Positions 15,068 to 21,622 of a stretch of 38,448 nucleotides of DNA are shown in pieces (within the stretch, counting starts at the first letter, position 1; each line of letters begins with the position of its first letter). Both the position numbers and the translations under genes were made by a program. The notes below the pieces were generated by a model. That model was not told the origin of the DNA, made no database searches, and was given only the letters and a program-made list of their open reading frames with translations. This stretch comes from Gordonia malaquae NBRC 108250 (GTDB lineage Bacteria; Actinomycetota; Actinomycetes; Mycobacteriales; Mycobacteriaceae): positions 1 to 38,448 of the forward strand of contig NZ_BAOP01000042.1 in assembly GCF_000344135.1 (NCBI RefSeq). Reading direction: 5' to 3'.

Positions 15068-16126
15068 ATGGGCGTTCCGTTCGTCGACGGCGTCCTCGAC
15101 TCGCGCGCGGTCCGAGCGACCGGCGCGGCGATCGCGGCGATGCAGGAATCGTCCGGCGCCCTCCCGTGGTTTCCCGGTGGCAAGACCGACCCGTGGGACC
15201 ACGTCGAGTCGGCGATGGCGCTCTCCGCGACCGGGTTTCGTGCCGAAGCGGAGCACGCCTACGAGTGGTCGCGCCGAACACAACGCAGCGACGGGTCATG
15301 GCCGATGGAGTTGCGGGGTGGCGACATCGTGGATCCCGGCGTCGACAGCAATTTCTGCGCCTACCTCGCGGTCGGCGTGTGGCATCACTTCCTGATCGTC
15401 GACGACGCCGCGTTTCTGCGGCGGATGTGGCCGACAGTTCGTGCAGGCGTGGACCGCGCGATGCGTTTCGCCCGCGACGACGGCGCCTTCCGGTGGGCCG
15501 CGGACCACCGGACGGGGGACATGTTCGACAACGTGCTGATCACCGGCAACGCCAGCATCCACTCCTCGCTGAGATCCGCCGTCGAGATCGCGCGGATCCT
15601 CGACGAACCCGCGGAGCACTGGGTCCGTGCCGCCGACCAACTGGCCGCCGTGTTCGACCGGTGGGTGGTCGACCGATCGGTACTCGATGCGGCGTCCAAC
15701 CATTCGATGGACTGGTATTACCCGGTCCTCGGCGGAGTGGTCCGTGGCGATTCGGGTCGCGCGTTGATCGACGATCGATGGTCCGACTTCGTGGTCGACG
15801 GCCTCGGTGCGCGTTGTGTGGACGATCATCCGTGGGTCACCGGCGCGGAGACCTGCGAGCTGGCGATGGCAGTCGAATCGCTCGGCGACGTGGACCGTGC
15901 GGCGCGTCTGGTGGAGTCGATACAGCATCTGCGTGACGACGACGGTTCGTACTGGACCGGGCTCGTGTTCTCCGATGGAAAGCGGTGGCCGGTGGAGCAG
16001 AGCTGCTGGACATCGGCCGCGGTGGTGCTGGCAGCAGATGCCATCAGTCGTGCGACGCCGGGCAGCGGGATCTTCCGCGACATCGTTCGCGGGGGTGTCG
16101 TTTCAGGTGTCCCGCGACTACGATAG
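15068..16126 (+). CDS. Squalene-cyclase/prenyltransferase-like alpha-alpha barrel protein
   Basis: The 352-residue protein looks like the (alpha/alpha)6 barrel of prenyltransferase and squalene-hopene cyclase repeats. A QW-type motif is visible in TQRSDGSWP near residue 80, with a degenerate DDGSYWTG near 298. The DxDD catalytic motif of hopene cyclases was not found, so it is probably not a classical class II cyclase; glycoside-hydrolase-like or binding roles are possible, since the same barrel is used there. It follows the methyltransferase by three bases. The gene trio glycosyltransferase, methyltransferase, barrel protein recurs in other actinobacteria as far as I recall, which suggests a joint pathway. 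Confidence 0.65.
   Translation: MGVPFVDGVLDSRAVRATGAAIAAMQESSGALPWFPGGKTDPWDHVESAMALSATGFRAEAEHAYEWSRRTQRSDGSWPMELRGGDIVDPGVDSNFCAYLAVGVWHHFLIVDDAAFLRRMWPTVRAGVDRAMRFARDDGAFRWAADHRTGDMFDNVLITGNASIHSSLRSAVEIARILDEPAEHWVRAADQLAAVFDRWVVDRSVLDAASNHSMDWYYPVLGGVVRGDSGRALIDDRWSDFVVDGLGARCVDDHPWVTGAETCELAMAVESLGDVDRAARLVESIQHLRDDDGSYWTGLVFSDGKRWPVEQSCWTSAAVVLAADAISRATPGSGIFRDIVRGGVVSGVPRLR
16096..16124 (+). promoter_or_regulatory. Putative promoter of the LLM oxidoreductase gene
   Basis: TGTCGT at 16096-16101 and TACGAT at 16119-16124 with a 17-base spacer, overlapping the end of the preceding gene. Transcription would begin near 16131, directly against the operator at 16133. Confidence 0.4.
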
Positions 16127-16132
16127 AGGCAT

Positions 16133-16146
16133 TGGACAAGTGTCTA
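16133..16146. promoter_or_regulatory. TetR-type operator, remote copy
   Basis: TGGACAAGTGTCTA differs in one base from each of the two copies in the aldehyde-dehydrogenase/TetR intergenic region 16 kb away. It covers the predicted transcription start of the LLM gene, a repressing position. Confidence 0.6.
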
Positions 16147-16193
16147 GTCTGTCGTCCAGAGTGGCGTCGGGCATCATCACGTAAGGAGAATCC

Positions 16194-17033
16194 GTGGACT
16201 TCGGAATCGTGCAGTTCACCAGCGACCGTGGCCTCCGGCCCCACGAACTCGCGCCGCTCATCGAAGAGGCGGGCTTCGACGCCTACTACGTTCCCGAGCA
16301 CAGTCACATTCCGACCAAACGGGAGGCTGCGCACCCTCGCACCGGCGACGAGACGCTGCCGGACGAGCGGTACACGCGCACCCTCGACCCGTGGACGTCC
16401 CTGGCGTCGGCCGCCGCGGTGACGTCGCGCATCGAACTGTCGACCGCCGTCGCGCTCCCGGTGCAGTCCGACCCGTTGACCCTCGCCAAGACCATCGCCA
16501 CGCTCGATCACCTCTCGGGTGGTCGCATCGCCCTGGGCGTCGGCTTCGGATGGAATCTCGACGAACTGTCCGACCACCACGTCCCCGCAGGTCGCCGCCG
16601 GACGATGCTCCGCGAGTACCTCGAAGCCATGCGGGCGCTGTGGACACAGGACGAGGCCGAGTACCACGGCGAGTTCGTCGAATTCGGTCCGAGCTGGGCG
16701 TTCCCGAAGCCGTCGCGCAGGATCGACGTCACAGTCGGCGCGGCGGGCAACGAGAAGAACTTCAAGTGGATCGCTCGCAGCGCCGACGGCTGGATCACCA
16801 CACCCGGCGAGACCGATATCGACGACTCCGTCCGCCTCCTGCACCGGATCTGGGCGGATGCAGGCCGCGACGGACAACCGCAGGTGGTGGCGCTCGACAT
16901 GCGTCCCGACGCCGACCGTCTTGCGCGCTGGCGTGACCTCGGCGTCACCCGCGTCCTGTACGGCCTGCCCGACAAAGACACCGACACCGCCCGCGCCTAC
17001 CTGCAGAAACTGGCAGGCAAACTAGCCCTCTGA
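16194..17033 (+). CDS. LLM-class F420-dependent oxidoreductase
   Basis: The 279-residue TIM-barrel protein belongs to the luciferase-like monooxygenase class that uses reduced F420 in mycolata. Motifs include an N-terminal MDFGIVQFTSDRG, LIEEAGFDAYYVPEHSHIP, the LSTAVALPVQSDPLTLAKTI strand and helix, and LSGGRIALGVGFGWNLDEL. The length is typical of the TIGR03619-type subgroup. Substrates of such enzymes are mostly unknown. The start is GTG at 16194 with AAGGAGAA upstream. Its promoter carries the same operator as the TetR gene at 32309, which ties it to the CYP51 region. Confidence 0.85.
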   Translation: MDFGIVQFTSDRGLRPHELAPLIEEAGFDAYYVPEHSHIPTKREAAHPRTGDETLPDERYTRTLDPWTSLASAAAVTSRIELSTAVALPVQSDPLTLAKTIATLDHLSGGRIALGVGFGWNLDELSDHHVPAGRRRTMLREYLEAMRALWTQDEAEYHGEFVEFGPSWAFPKPSRRIDVTVGAAGNEKNFKWIARSADGWITTPGETDIDDSVRLLHRIWADAGRDGQPQVVALDMRPDADRLARWRDLGVTRVLYGLPDKDTDTARAYLQKLAGKLAL

Positions 17034-17049
17034 CCTCCCCGCCCGCCAC

Positions 17050-17094
17050 GCGCAGTCAAGACGTGCCTTTCCTTTGTCGAGCGCAGTCGAGACG
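17050..17094. repeat. Left inverted repeats flanking the GIY-YIG gene
   Basis: Two units: an outer CGCGCAGTCAAGACGTGCC near 17050-17068 and an inner GTCGAGCGCAGTCGAGACG at 17076-17094. The inner unit recurs perfectly inverted at 17499-17517. The outer one recurs imperfectly near 17527-17548. Confidence 0.65.
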
Positions 17095-17148
17095 TGCAGG
17101 GTCGGAACATCCCGCGCAACCACCACGGCGGACCTGTGGACAACCGCC

Positions 17149-17177
17149 TTGCCAGATCGGCCGATTCGGCGCATCGT
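17149..17177 (+). promoter_or_regulatory. Promoter of the GIY-YIG gene
   Basis: TTGCCA at 17149-17154, a 17-base spacer and CATCGT at 17172-17177, then six bases to the ATG at 17184. Confidence 0.4.
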
Positions 17178-17183
17178 CACGCC

Positions 17184-17495
17184 ATGTCGGCATTCGTATA
17201 CATCCTCCTCTGCTCCGACGGCACCACGTACGTCGGCAGTACCCGAGACATGGACCAGCGATTCATGCAGCACATGTCGGGGAAGGGGTGCGTCTACACG
17301 AGTACCCGTCTCCCGGTTGAGCTGATCTTCTGTCAGGAGTACTCCAACGTCGGTGAGGCGTACGCGATGGAACGCAAGCTTCACGGATGGGGTCACAAGA
17401 AGCGGATCGCGCTGGCCCGGAGCGACTGGGACGCGATCCGCGACGCGGCGAGGTGCCGCAACGCCACCCGCTCCGACCGGCCGGATCGGCTGTAG
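17184..17495 (+). CDS. Stand-alone GIY-YIG nuclease domain protein
   Basis: The 103-residue protein is a single GIY-YIG domain of the UvrC-like/YhbQ kind. The signature appears as FVYILLCSDGTTYVGSTRD at residues 3-21, followed by the HMSGKGCVYT segment and Arg residues, and by MERKLHGWGHKKRIAL near 61-76 with the Glu that usually binds metal. These small proteins are suspected DNA endonucleases, but most lack proven activity. ATG 17184 is chosen over a start at 17094, which would place translation before the predicted promoter. The gene sits alone between nested inverted repeats. Confidence 0.85.
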   Translation: MSAFVYILLCSDGTTYVGSTRDMDQRFMQHMSGKGCVYTSTRLPVELIFCQEYSNVGEAYAMERKLHGWGHKKRIALARSDWDAIRDAARCRNATRSDRPDRL

Positions 17496-17498
17496 GCG

Positions 17499-17548
17499 CG
17501 TCTCGACTGCGCTCGACGGACGAAAGGCGCGTCTGGATTGCGCTCGAC
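17499..17548. repeat. Right inverted repeats flanking the GIY-YIG gene
   Basis: CGTCTCGACTGCGCTCGAC (17499-17517) is the exact reverse complement of the unit at 17076-17094. A second, diverged unit, GCGTCTGGATTGCGCTCGAC, follows. The block also separates two converging genes. Confidence 0.65.
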
Positions 17549-17566
17549 GATCTGGAGGTCGAGGGA

Positions 17567-18223
17567 TCAGGCGCGCTGGAGGACGCGGAGGGAGCCGTGG
17601 ACGGCGACTTCGGTGAAGAGGCCGGAGTCGAGGGCCTGGCGGTAGATCTCGTACGGAGGCCGGCCGCCGTCGGCGGGATCGGGGAACACGTCGTGGATGA
17701 GCAACGCGCCGCCGGAACGTACCCAGCGCGCCCAGCCGTCGTAGTCGTTCTGTGCCGCCTCCATCGAGTGTCCGCCGTCGATGAACACGAAGTCGGCCTC
17801 GCGGCCCCACACGCGCGCCGCCGCGGTCGACGGTGCCACCAATCCGAGCACCGTCTGCTCCAGCTTCGCGTCGAACATGGTCCGGCGGAAGCGGGCCGCC
17901 GTGTCGAGAAGCCCTGCGTGAGCGTCGACCAGTGCGGTGTCGTGGTACTCCCAACCCGGCTGGTGCTCCTCAGATCCGCGATGGTGATCGACGGTCACGA
18001 CCAGCGCGCCGTGACGCTCCGCGGCGTCACCCAGATAGACGGTCGACTTTCCACAGTATGTTCCGATCTCGATGCCCAGCCCGACCGAATCCGGTTGGGA
18101 CAGATAATGATCCGCCACAGAGTGCAGTGCGTCGGCCTCGTCGGCCGGCATGAACCCCGGCGCGTCGTCGGCGACGGTGCGCCGGTCGTCGGGCAGCGTG
18201 GAAGGCCGTGTGGGTGAAGACAT
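17567..18223 (-). CDS. Class I SAM-dependent methyltransferase (Methyltransf_24 type)
   Basis: The 218-residue protein has the SAM-binding glycine motif GLGIEIGTYCGKSTVYLG near residue 48, an acidic strand end in VTVDHHRGSEEHQ near 75, and ADFVFIDGGHSMEAAQNDYDGW near 147. It resembles the family of cephalosporin-hydroxylase/TylF-like methyltransferases that act on small molecules or sugars. The acceptor is unknown. ATG 18223 is supported by TACGAT six bases upstream. It is divergently arranged with the quinone oxidoreductase, 45 bases apart. Confidence 0.8.
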   Translation of the reverse strand: MSSPTRPSTLPDDRRTVADDAPGFMPADEADALHSVADHYLSQPDSVGLGIEIGTYCGKSTVYLGDAAERHGALVVTVDHHRGSEEHQPGWEYHDTALVDAHAGLLDTAARFRRTMFDAKLEQTVLGLVAPSTAAARVWGREADFVFIDGGHSMEAAQNDYDGWARWVRSGGALLIHDVFPDPADGGRPPYEIYRQALDSGLFTEVAVHGSLRVLQRA

Positions 18224-18229
18224 GAATCG

Positions 18230-18235
18230 ATCGTA
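18230..18235 (-). promoter_or_regulatory. Leaderless -10 element of the methyltransferase gene
   Basis: TACGAT on the minus strand, six bases before the ATG at 18223. Confidence 0.5.
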
Positions 18236-18255
18236 CGGGTGGCGCGGATAACAGC

Positions 18256-18261
18256 TACCGT
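18256..18261 (+). promoter_or_regulatory. Leaderless -10 element of the quinone oxidoreductase gene
   Basis: TACCGT, seven bases before the ATG at 18269. An alternative GTG at 18260 overlaps the hexamer and is disfavoured. Confidence 0.5.
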
Positions 18262-18268
18262 GAAACCC

Positions 18269-19237
18269 ATGAAGGCTCAAGTGATTGTCAGCGAGACCGG
18301 TCCGGCCGGACTCGAACTCCAGGACGTGGCGGCCCCGCAGGCGGCTCCGGGACAGTACATCGTCGACGTCCGGTCGTGCGGAGTGTGCTTCCCCGATCTC
18401 CTGATGAGCCAGGGCAAGTACCAGCTCCGTCCACCGCTGCCGTTCACTCCCGGCACCGAGGTGGCCGGCGTCGTCACAAGCGCGCCCGACGGCGGTTCGT
18501 ACCAGGTGGGCGACCGAGTGGTCGTCGCGTCGATGCTCGGCGGCTTCGGCGAACAGGTCGCGGTAGTCGAACAGCAGCTGTACCCGCTGCCCGACCTGCT
18601 GTCGTTCGACGAGGGCGCCGCCCTCGGCATCAACTTCCAGACGGCGCTGTTCGCACTCAAGCTCCGCGCGCAGACCGCGCCCGGCGAAGTCGTCGCCGTC
18701 CTCGGATCAGCAGGCGGGGTCGGCGTCGCCTCGATTCTCGTCGCGAAGGCGATGGGCGCCAGGGTGATCGCGGTCGTGCATCGCACCGGCCAAGAAGAGA
18801 TGCTTCGTGCGCTCGGCGCCGACGAGGTGGTCCAGCTGACCGACGAGTGGAAGGACAAGGTCCTCGAGCTGTCCGACGGAGGTGTCGACGTCCTGATCGA
18901 CCCGGTCGGCGGGGAGGTGTTCGACGAGGCGCTGCGCACCGTGGGTGCAGACGGCCGCTACGTGGTGATCGGCTTCGCGGCGGGCGGAATCCCGACCGTC
19001 AAACTGAATCGGGTCCTGTTTCGCAACATCTCCGTGGTCGGAGCGGCGTGGGGCGAGTACATCCGCACTCACCCGGACGTCCCGGGGCTGCTCCACGACG
19101 AGCTCGTCGAGATGATCGAGGCCGGGATGCGGCCGCCGGTGAATCATCTCTACTCGTTGGAGGACCTGCCGACCGCCCTCACCGATCTCGCCGAAGGTCG
19201 CGTGAAGGGCAAGGCCGTCATCCGGATCTCGGAGTAG
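18269..19237 (+). CDS. NADPH:quinone oxidoreductase, zinc-independent MDR family
   Basis: The 322-residue protein is a medium-chain dehydrogenase/reductase of the quinone oxidoreductase branch. The N-terminal domain holds CGVCFPDLLMSQGKYQ and PFTPGTEVAGVV. The nucleotide site is VLGSAGGVGVASILVAKAMGA near residue 147. Next come GVDVLIDPVGGEVFDEALR and GRYVVIGFAAGGIP. The catalytic zinc ligands of alcohol dehydrogenases are absent, as expected. It should reduce quinones or enones with NADPH in the cytoplasm. The next gene converges on it 22 bases away. Confidence 0.9.
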   Translation: MKAQVIVSETGPAGLELQDVAAPQAAPGQYIVDVRSCGVCFPDLLMSQGKYQLRPPLPFTPGTEVAGVVTSAPDGGSYQVGDRVVVASMLGGFGEQVAVVEQQLYPLPDLLSFDEGAALGINFQTALFALKLRAQTAPGEVVAVLGSAGGVGVASILVAKAMGARVIAVVHRTGQEEMLRALGADEVVQLTDEWKDKVLELSDGGVDVLIDPVGGEVFDEALRTVGADGRYVVIGFAAGGIPTVKLNRVLFRNISVVGAAWGEYIRTHPDVPGLLHDELVEMIEAGMRPPVNHLYSLEDLPTALTDLAEGRVKGKAVIRISE

Positions 19238-19259
19238 CAGGTCTTGTCTCCGCGAGACG

Positions 19260-19910
19260 TCAGGGAAAGTTGAGGTCGAGCTTCTCCCACGTCAGGTCGC
19301 GGTAGGAGGTGTCGTCGTCTGCGATCCACCCGTGGATCGCGTCGGCGACCTGCGCCGATGATGAGACTTCGGTCCCGTAGTGTTCGTCGGCCGACCCGGC
19401 CCGGTACTCGAGCGCGAATGATTCCGGCCCCAGGCGCTGGGTCTGGACATAGAACTCCGGTGCGGTCTCGACGATGACGAAGTCGTCCACCGCGAGGCGG
19501 GACACGACGTGGTCGACGAGGTCGGGACTGACCACCGGATACCTGCTGTCCCCGTTCACTGTGACCGCTGCCGGTACCGATGTCCGGGGATCGAGGACGA
19601 TCCCGTTCTGCGGATCGCACACCATAAAGCCTGCGGCGAACGCGAGCGGGAGGACGAGGTCTCTTGCCTCGTGAATGAGCGAGAACGGCGACGGCACGAA
19701 CACGCAGTCACCCTGCGCGGTGATGGGCTTGACGGACAGTACGCCGTCGCCGTCGAGGGCATCGTCCGCCGCGTTGATCGCCGCTGCCAACTGCGTCGCG
19801 AGCGGTGCAGTATCGGCGCCGGTCGTCGCGATGGCCGCCTCGCCGTATGCCAACGCGGCCGTCGGAGTCGGGCATTCGCCTGCGGGAATCAACCAGAGGT
19901 CGTAACTCAC
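19260..19910 (-). CDS. Uncharacterised protein, 216 residues
   Basis: I do not recognise this protein. It begins MSYDLWLIPAGE, has no signal peptide or membrane helix, and is acidic, with alternating strands and helices. VNGDSRYPVVSPDLVDHVVSRL near residue 118 and FVIVETAPEFYVQTQRLG near 144 suggest an alpha/beta fold. The MSYDLWL opening resembles small proteins found near polymorphic-toxin immunity genes, but no toxin gene is adjacent, so this is only a loose similarity. The GTG start at 19910 is supported by TACTGT six bases upstream. Confidence 0.65.
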   Translation of the reverse strand: MSYDLWLIPAGECPTPTAALAYGEAAIATTGADTAPLATQLAAAINAADDALDGDGVLSVKPITAQGDCVFVPSPFSLIHEARDLVLPLAFAAGFMVCDPQNGIVLDPRTSVPAAVTVNGDSRYPVVSPDLVDHVVSRLAVDDFVIVETAPEFYVQTQRLGPESFALEYRAGSADEHYGTEVSSSAQVADAIHGWIADDDTSYRDLTWEKLDLNFP

Positions 19911-19916
19911 GTGCCG

Positions 19917-19922
19917 ACAGTA
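19917..19922 (-). promoter_or_regulatory. Leaderless -10 element of the 216-residue protein gene
   Basis: TACTGT on the minus strand, six bases before the GTG at 19910. Confidence 0.45.
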
Positions 19923-20319
19923 ACGGCAGTCGGTGTTGAGAGTGCACGGGCCTCGTCATTCGGCCGACCGAGACAGTCGTCGTCGAGACGAACTGCGCCG
20001 CAGGTCGGAACTGTGCCATCAGAATCGGCGCGATGGGCACCCAGTCGTCCTGGTCGCAGGGGCGGTGACGGACGAGGACTGACCAGGTCGGGAGAACAAT
20101 CGCCAGGGCCGCACTGTCCGGCCGATGGACGAATTTGTGCCACGCAGGTCGGATACTGCCGCCAATATTCCCATACCCCGGGGAATGTGATGGGCCTCAC
20201 GATACTGTCCGTCTCTAAGTCGAACGGAAGGCGCGTCGCACGCAGCCTCCAGGCGGCTTCGACGAACCGCGAGACCCCTCGCGGTTCAGGTCGACCTCCC
20301 ACCTTTGAAGGGGCTCGTT
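19923..20319. other. Long leader region of the Liv-type ABC operon
   Basis: About 400 bases without a convincing gene. Short frames here have no ribosome binding site or family likeness. The region contains a candidate -10 TACTGT at 20203-20208 and the hairpin at 20264-20287. AAGGGG at 20308-20313 serves the first gene. This is the longest non-coding stretch in the window and probably holds the operon control. Confidence 0.5.
20264..20287 (+). promoter_or_regulatory. Perfect leader hairpin upstream of the ABC operon
   Basis: GAACCGCGAG (20264-20273) pairs with CTCGCGGTTC (20278-20287) across an ACCC loop, ending 32 bases before the TTG start. No T-run follows. It could be an attenuator, an RNA-stabilising element or a protein-binding palindrome. 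Confidence 0.45.
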
Positions 20320-21564
20320 TTGAACTCACCACGTACGTTTCGGCGAACACTCCGATCCGCCGCCGTCATCACCGCCGTCGGCGCTCTCGTCGCCGGCGGA
20401 CTCACCGCGTGCTCGTCCGACTCCGACAACAGCGCAGCGAGCAGCGGGCCGACCATCGAACTGACCGAGAAGGCCGCCACCGGTGAAGCGATCAAGATCG
20501 GTGTCATCAGCTCAGAAGGCGGACCGGTGTCGGCTCCGGCTCCGCGTGAGGCGGCAGAAGCCGCGGTTCGCTACCTGAACGACAACGCGGGCGGCATCAA
20601 CGGTCACAAGATCGATCTGGTGGTCTGCAAGCAGCACGAGGAAGCGGCGTCGGCGACCGCCTGTGCGAACGAGATGGTCGAGAAGAAAGTCGCGGCAGTG
20701 ATCAGCCCGTTCAGTTCGATGGGCGCCGTCATCGGACCGATCATTGCGGGAGCGAAGATCCCGTACATCTCGCAGGCCCCCGTGTCGGCGATCGAATACG
20801 GACTGCCCGGTGCCTACATGCTCTCCGGTGGCGGCTACGCGGTGCTCGCGGGCCAGGCCGCGCATGCGGCGAAGAACAAGTACAAGAAGGTCACCGTGAT
20901 CATCGGCGACACCGGCGACGCAGCGGCGTCGATCGGCAAGCTCGGCGGGATGATCTTCAAGCAGGTCGGTGTCGAGTTCAAGGTCGTCACTGTGCCGACG
21001 TCCACGGCCGACGTCGTGCCCGTCATCACCGCGGGCCTGGCGGACAAGCCGGACGCAGTGTCGATCCTCGGTGACGCCAAGCAGTGCATCACCGCGATCA
21101 AGGCCCTCGAGACCGTGGCGCCCGACACCAAGAAGTACCTGATCACCAGTTGCCTCGACACCAACGTCACCGATGCGACAGGCGAGGAGGCGATCGAGGG
21201 TTCGGTCGCGTTCACGACAGTGAATCCGATGACCGACGATCCGACAGTCAACCTGTTCCGCAGCGTGCTCGCGAAGTACTCGCCCTCGACCGACATCCGC
21301 GGCCTCGCGTACCTCGGCTACCAGCCGATCATGTCGATCGCCGAGGCGGGCAAGGCTCTCCCGGCGGGCCCGGTCACGGCCGAGCAGATTCACGGCACTC
21401 TGAAGGGCGCCAAGGACCTCCCGGTTCCGGCGGCTCCCGGCCTGACCTTCACCTGTGACGGCAAGCAGGTTCCGCAGATGCCGACCCTGTGTGGAAAGTC
21501 GATCCTGGTGAGCGACATCGGGGCCGACATGGCCTTCGAGAACACCGTCGTAGAGAACAAGTAA
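20320..21564 (+). CDS. Liv-type ABC importer substrate-binding lipoprotein
   Basis: The 414-residue lipoprotein has a signal peptide with lipobox LTAC (Cys31) and the type-I periplasmic binding fold of LivK-like proteins: IKIGVISSEGGPVSAPAPREAAEAAV near residue 63, LNDNAGGINGHKIDLV, and a second lobe from about residue 180. It should deliver a small ligand to the permease encoded next. In actinobacteria many such proteins bind aromatic acids, amides or urea rather than branched-chain amino acids, so the ligand is open. The start is TTG at 20320 with AAGGGG seven bases upstream; the TTG at 20305 lies before that site. A strong hairpin follows the gene. Confidence 0.85.
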   Translation: MNSPRTFRRTLRSAAVITAVGALVAGGLTACSSDSDNSAASSGPTIELTEKAATGEAIKIGVISSEGGPVSAPAPREAAEAAVRYLNDNAGGINGHKIDLVVCKQHEEAASATACANEMVEKKVAAVISPFSSMGAVIGPIIAGAKIPYISQAPVSAIEYGLPGAYMLSGGGYAVLAGQAAHAAKNKYKKVTVIIGDTGDAAASIGKLGGMIFKQVGVEFKVVTVPTSTADVVPVITAGLADKPDAVSILGDAKQCITAIKALETVAPDTKKYLITSCLDTNVTDATGEEAIEGSVAFTTVNPMTDDPTVNLFRSVLAKYSPSTDIRGLAYLGYQPIMSIAEAGKALPAGPVTAEQIHGTLKGAKDLPVPAAPGLTFTCDGKQVPQMPTLCGKSILVSDIGADMAFENTVVENK

Positions 21565-21575
21565 GCATCGTGAAC

Positions 21576-21605
21576 TCCGGGGGCCGCAGCGATGCGGCCC
21601 CCGGA
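21576..21605 (+). terminator. Intercistronic hairpin after the binding-protein gene
   Basis: TCCGGGGGCCGCA (21576-21588) pairs perfectly with TGCGGCCCCCGGA (21593-21605) around a GCGA loop, a very stable 13-bp stem. Placed between binding protein and permease, it could stop part of the transcripts or protect the upstream mRNA end so that more binding protein is made. Confidence 0.6.
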
Positions 21606-21622
21606 CTCATGTGAGGGAGCCC

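Noticed and set aside
13535..15283. 582-codon open frame on the minus strand
   Set aside because: It runs opposite three well-supported coupled genes and has the low-complexity composition of an antisense frame.
16133..16147. KstR or KstR2 site before the LLM gene
   Set aside because: TGGACAAGTGTCTA lacks the AAC/GTT core of KstR and the CAAG/CTTG symmetry of KstR2; it fits the local TetR motif better.
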